Source: Thermoanaerobacterales bacterium (GTDB taxonomy: Bacteria; Actinomycetota; Acidimicrobiia; Acidimicrobiales; JACDCH01). Taken from it: a stretch of DNA of 6,740 nt. Below the pieces are notes generated by a model that worked only from the letters and a program-made list of their open reading frames with translations, ran no database searches and was not told the origin of the DNA. The position numbers and the translations under genes are program-made. This document shows positions 6,325 to 6,740 of the stretch, one piece after another. The DNA is taken from positions 1-6,740 of the forward strand of contig PKRH01000156.1 in the NCBI GenBank assembly GCA_017577565.1. Reading direction: 5' to 3'. Positions within the stretch are counted from its first letter, which is position 1. Each line of letters starts with the position of its first letter.

Positions 6325-6351
6325 CCACCCGGGTCGGGCGCGGCCGGGTGG
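6325..6351. terminator. Hairpin between convergent peptidase and small membrane protein genes
   Basis: CCACCCGG at 6325-6332 pairs perfectly with CCGGGTGG at 6344-6351 across an 11-nt GC-rich loop. It lies 51 nt after the peptidase stop on the plus strand and 3 nt beyond the stop of the minus-strand small gene. A shared terminator for two convergent genes is likely, though the stem is only 8 bp and no T tract is present. Confidence 0.45.
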
Positions 6352-6354
6352 GGA

Positions 6355-6465
6355 TCAGTCCCGGGTGGCGTCGGACGGGCTGACGAAGCCCAGCGCGATG
6401 CCGACCAGGGACACCAGCACCGCCACCCCCTTGACCAGGCGTGACCCAGCTCGCGTCTGCGACAT
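6355..6465 (-). CDS. 36-residue single-span membrane peptide
   Basis: The peptide has a basic N-terminus (MSQTRAGSRLVK), one hydrophobic segment at about 13-28 (VAVLVSLVGIALGFV) and a short polar tail (SPSDATRD). The charge pattern predicts N-in, C-out insertion into the cytoplasmic membrane. I chose ATG 6465 because AGGGGGAG lies at good spacing before it, one of the clearest ribosome binding sites in the window. The frame stays open upstream, but those codons are Arg/Pro-rich. The gene is convergent with the peptidase gene, with a hairpin 3 nt past its stop. I do not recognise the family. It could be a small envelope or stress peptide, or a membrane anchor for a partner. A chance ORF cannot be excluded at this length, though the ribosome binding site and the membrane segment together argue for a real gene. 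Confidence 0.55.
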   Translation of the reverse strand: MSQTRAGSRLVKGVAVLVSLVGIALGFVSPSDATRD

Positions 6466-6605
6466 CGGTCTCCCCCTTCGTCCCGATCGCGTCCCAGCCA
6501 GCGGCGCGCCGCGCGGCCATCGATAGTTGTCGCGCGGCCGCACTGCGTGGCGCAAGGGTCGATCGCGCCCGGGACGCGTCGGCGCGGCCACATCCGCCCC
6601 CCCGG
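6466..6605. other. Non-coding stretch upstream of the small membrane gene, with a direct repeat
   Basis: This stretch should hold the promoter of the minus-strand 36-residue gene. Its one AT-containing patch (6519-6530, ATCGATAGTTGT on the plus strand) is flanked by two copies of CGCGCGGCC (6510-6518 and 6531-6539), 21 bp apart, or about two helical turns. I could not fit a confident -10/-35 pair on either strand. No gene was found here. Confidence 0.35.
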
Positions 6606-6740
6606 CTGGCCCCCGCGTGCGGGCTGGCCGGGTACGGCTGGCTCGACGGGCCGGTGGGGGCAGGCGGGGGCGGCGCGGCCACCGGCATCCCCGCCGGCGA
6701 GCGGCGTACGAGCGAGTACCTCACGCACCCGGTCTTCCAC
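6606..6740 (+). CDS. Fragment resembling the middle of glycine dehydrogenase GcvP, partial at window end
   Basis: In the frame ending at 6740 the last residues read IPAGERRTSEYLTHPVFH. As I recall the family, RTSxFLTHPxF is a conserved motif near the start of the second half of GcvP, the P protein of the glycine cleavage system, which decarboxylates glycine using pyridoxal phosphate. Third codon positions are almost all G or C, whereas the minus-strand frame over the same bases has several A/T third positions. In full-length GcvP several hundred residues precede this motif; here the frame upstream is Arg/Pro-rich and soon meets the minus-strand small gene. GTG 6654 is the only usual start, and it has no ribosome binding site. 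The left boundary given here is arbitrary. Possible explanations are an assembly join, a truncated pseudogene, or a separately encoded C-terminal half. The identification rests on one short motif. Confidence 0.38.
   Translation, partial: MAPACGLAGYGWLDGPVGAGGGGAATGIPAGERRTSEYLTHPVFH

Noticed and set aside
4545..6383. A 612-codon plus-strand frame overlapping the peptidase gene
   Set aside because: It is a Gly/Arg/Pro-rich shadow in another frame of the same strand. The peptidase frame has the signal peptide and zinc ligands.
6225..6740. A 171-codon minus-strand frame starting at the window edge with VEDRVREVLARTPL
   Set aside because: The opening residues look protein-like, but third codon positions there include several A/T bases. 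The rest becomes Arg/Pro/Gly text and runs antisense through the small membrane gene region. The plus-strand GcvP-like frame fits the base pattern better.
1..6740. Search for tRNA or rRNA genes, CRISPR arrays, insertion sequences, riboswitches and attachment sites
   Set aside because: No repeat-spacer pattern, transposase motif, terminal inverted repeats, tRNA-like arms or rRNA segments were recognised by reading. A covariance-model scan was not possible here.

Overview
The window is extremely GC-rich, and its coding frames have G or C at nearly every third codon position. This points to a high-GC actinobacterium. GTG starts, apparently leaderless promoters and an M15 cell-wall peptidase with a long coiled coil fit that group. 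A member of Acidimicrobiia is my guess, but nothing here proves it. No rRNA, tRNA, CRISPR array or insertion sequence was seen.

Layout. (1) 1-1071, plus strand: a GT4-type glycosyltransferase whose N-terminal codons run into a degenerate, poly-C stretch that looks like damaged sequence at a contig end. (2) 1106-1138: a perfect hairpin between convergent genes. (3) 1139-1348, minus strand: a small, very acidic protein of unknown function. (4) 1430-4045, minus strand: an 871-residue LuxR-family ATPase regulator (LAL/MalT-like). (5) 4046-4288: a non-coding gap holding the regulator's promoter, an operator-like dyad and two hairpins. (6) 4289-4867, minus strand: a DUF1269-like glycine-rich membrane protein. 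(7) 4868-5061: a divergent promoter region. (8) 5062-6273, plus strand: a secreted coiled-coil protein ending in a VanY/M15 carboxypeptidase domain. (9) 6355-6465, minus strand: a 36-residue single-span membrane peptide. (10) 6606-6740, plus strand: a short coding-like stretch carrying a motif from the middle of glycine dehydrogenase GcvP, with no start and no N-terminal half.

The most interesting structure is a 17-bp near-identical sequence (16/17) found twice, once on each side of the LuxR-family gene. Each copy contains a perfect CGTAG-N3-CTACG dyad. Each lies 23 or 24 nt upstream of a TANNNT -10 element, which is followed 6 or 7 nt later by a GTG. One GTG starts the regulator and the other starts the small acidic protein. 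The dyads are centred near -42 and -44 of the predicted leaderless starts, where LuxR-type activators commonly bind. The simplest reading is a small regulon: the regulator controls its own gene and the small downstream gene.

The other genes look like cell-envelope functions (glycosyl transfer, peptidoglycan trimming, membrane proteins), but the sequence does not tie them to the regulator. Most other long open frames are shadows produced by the base composition.
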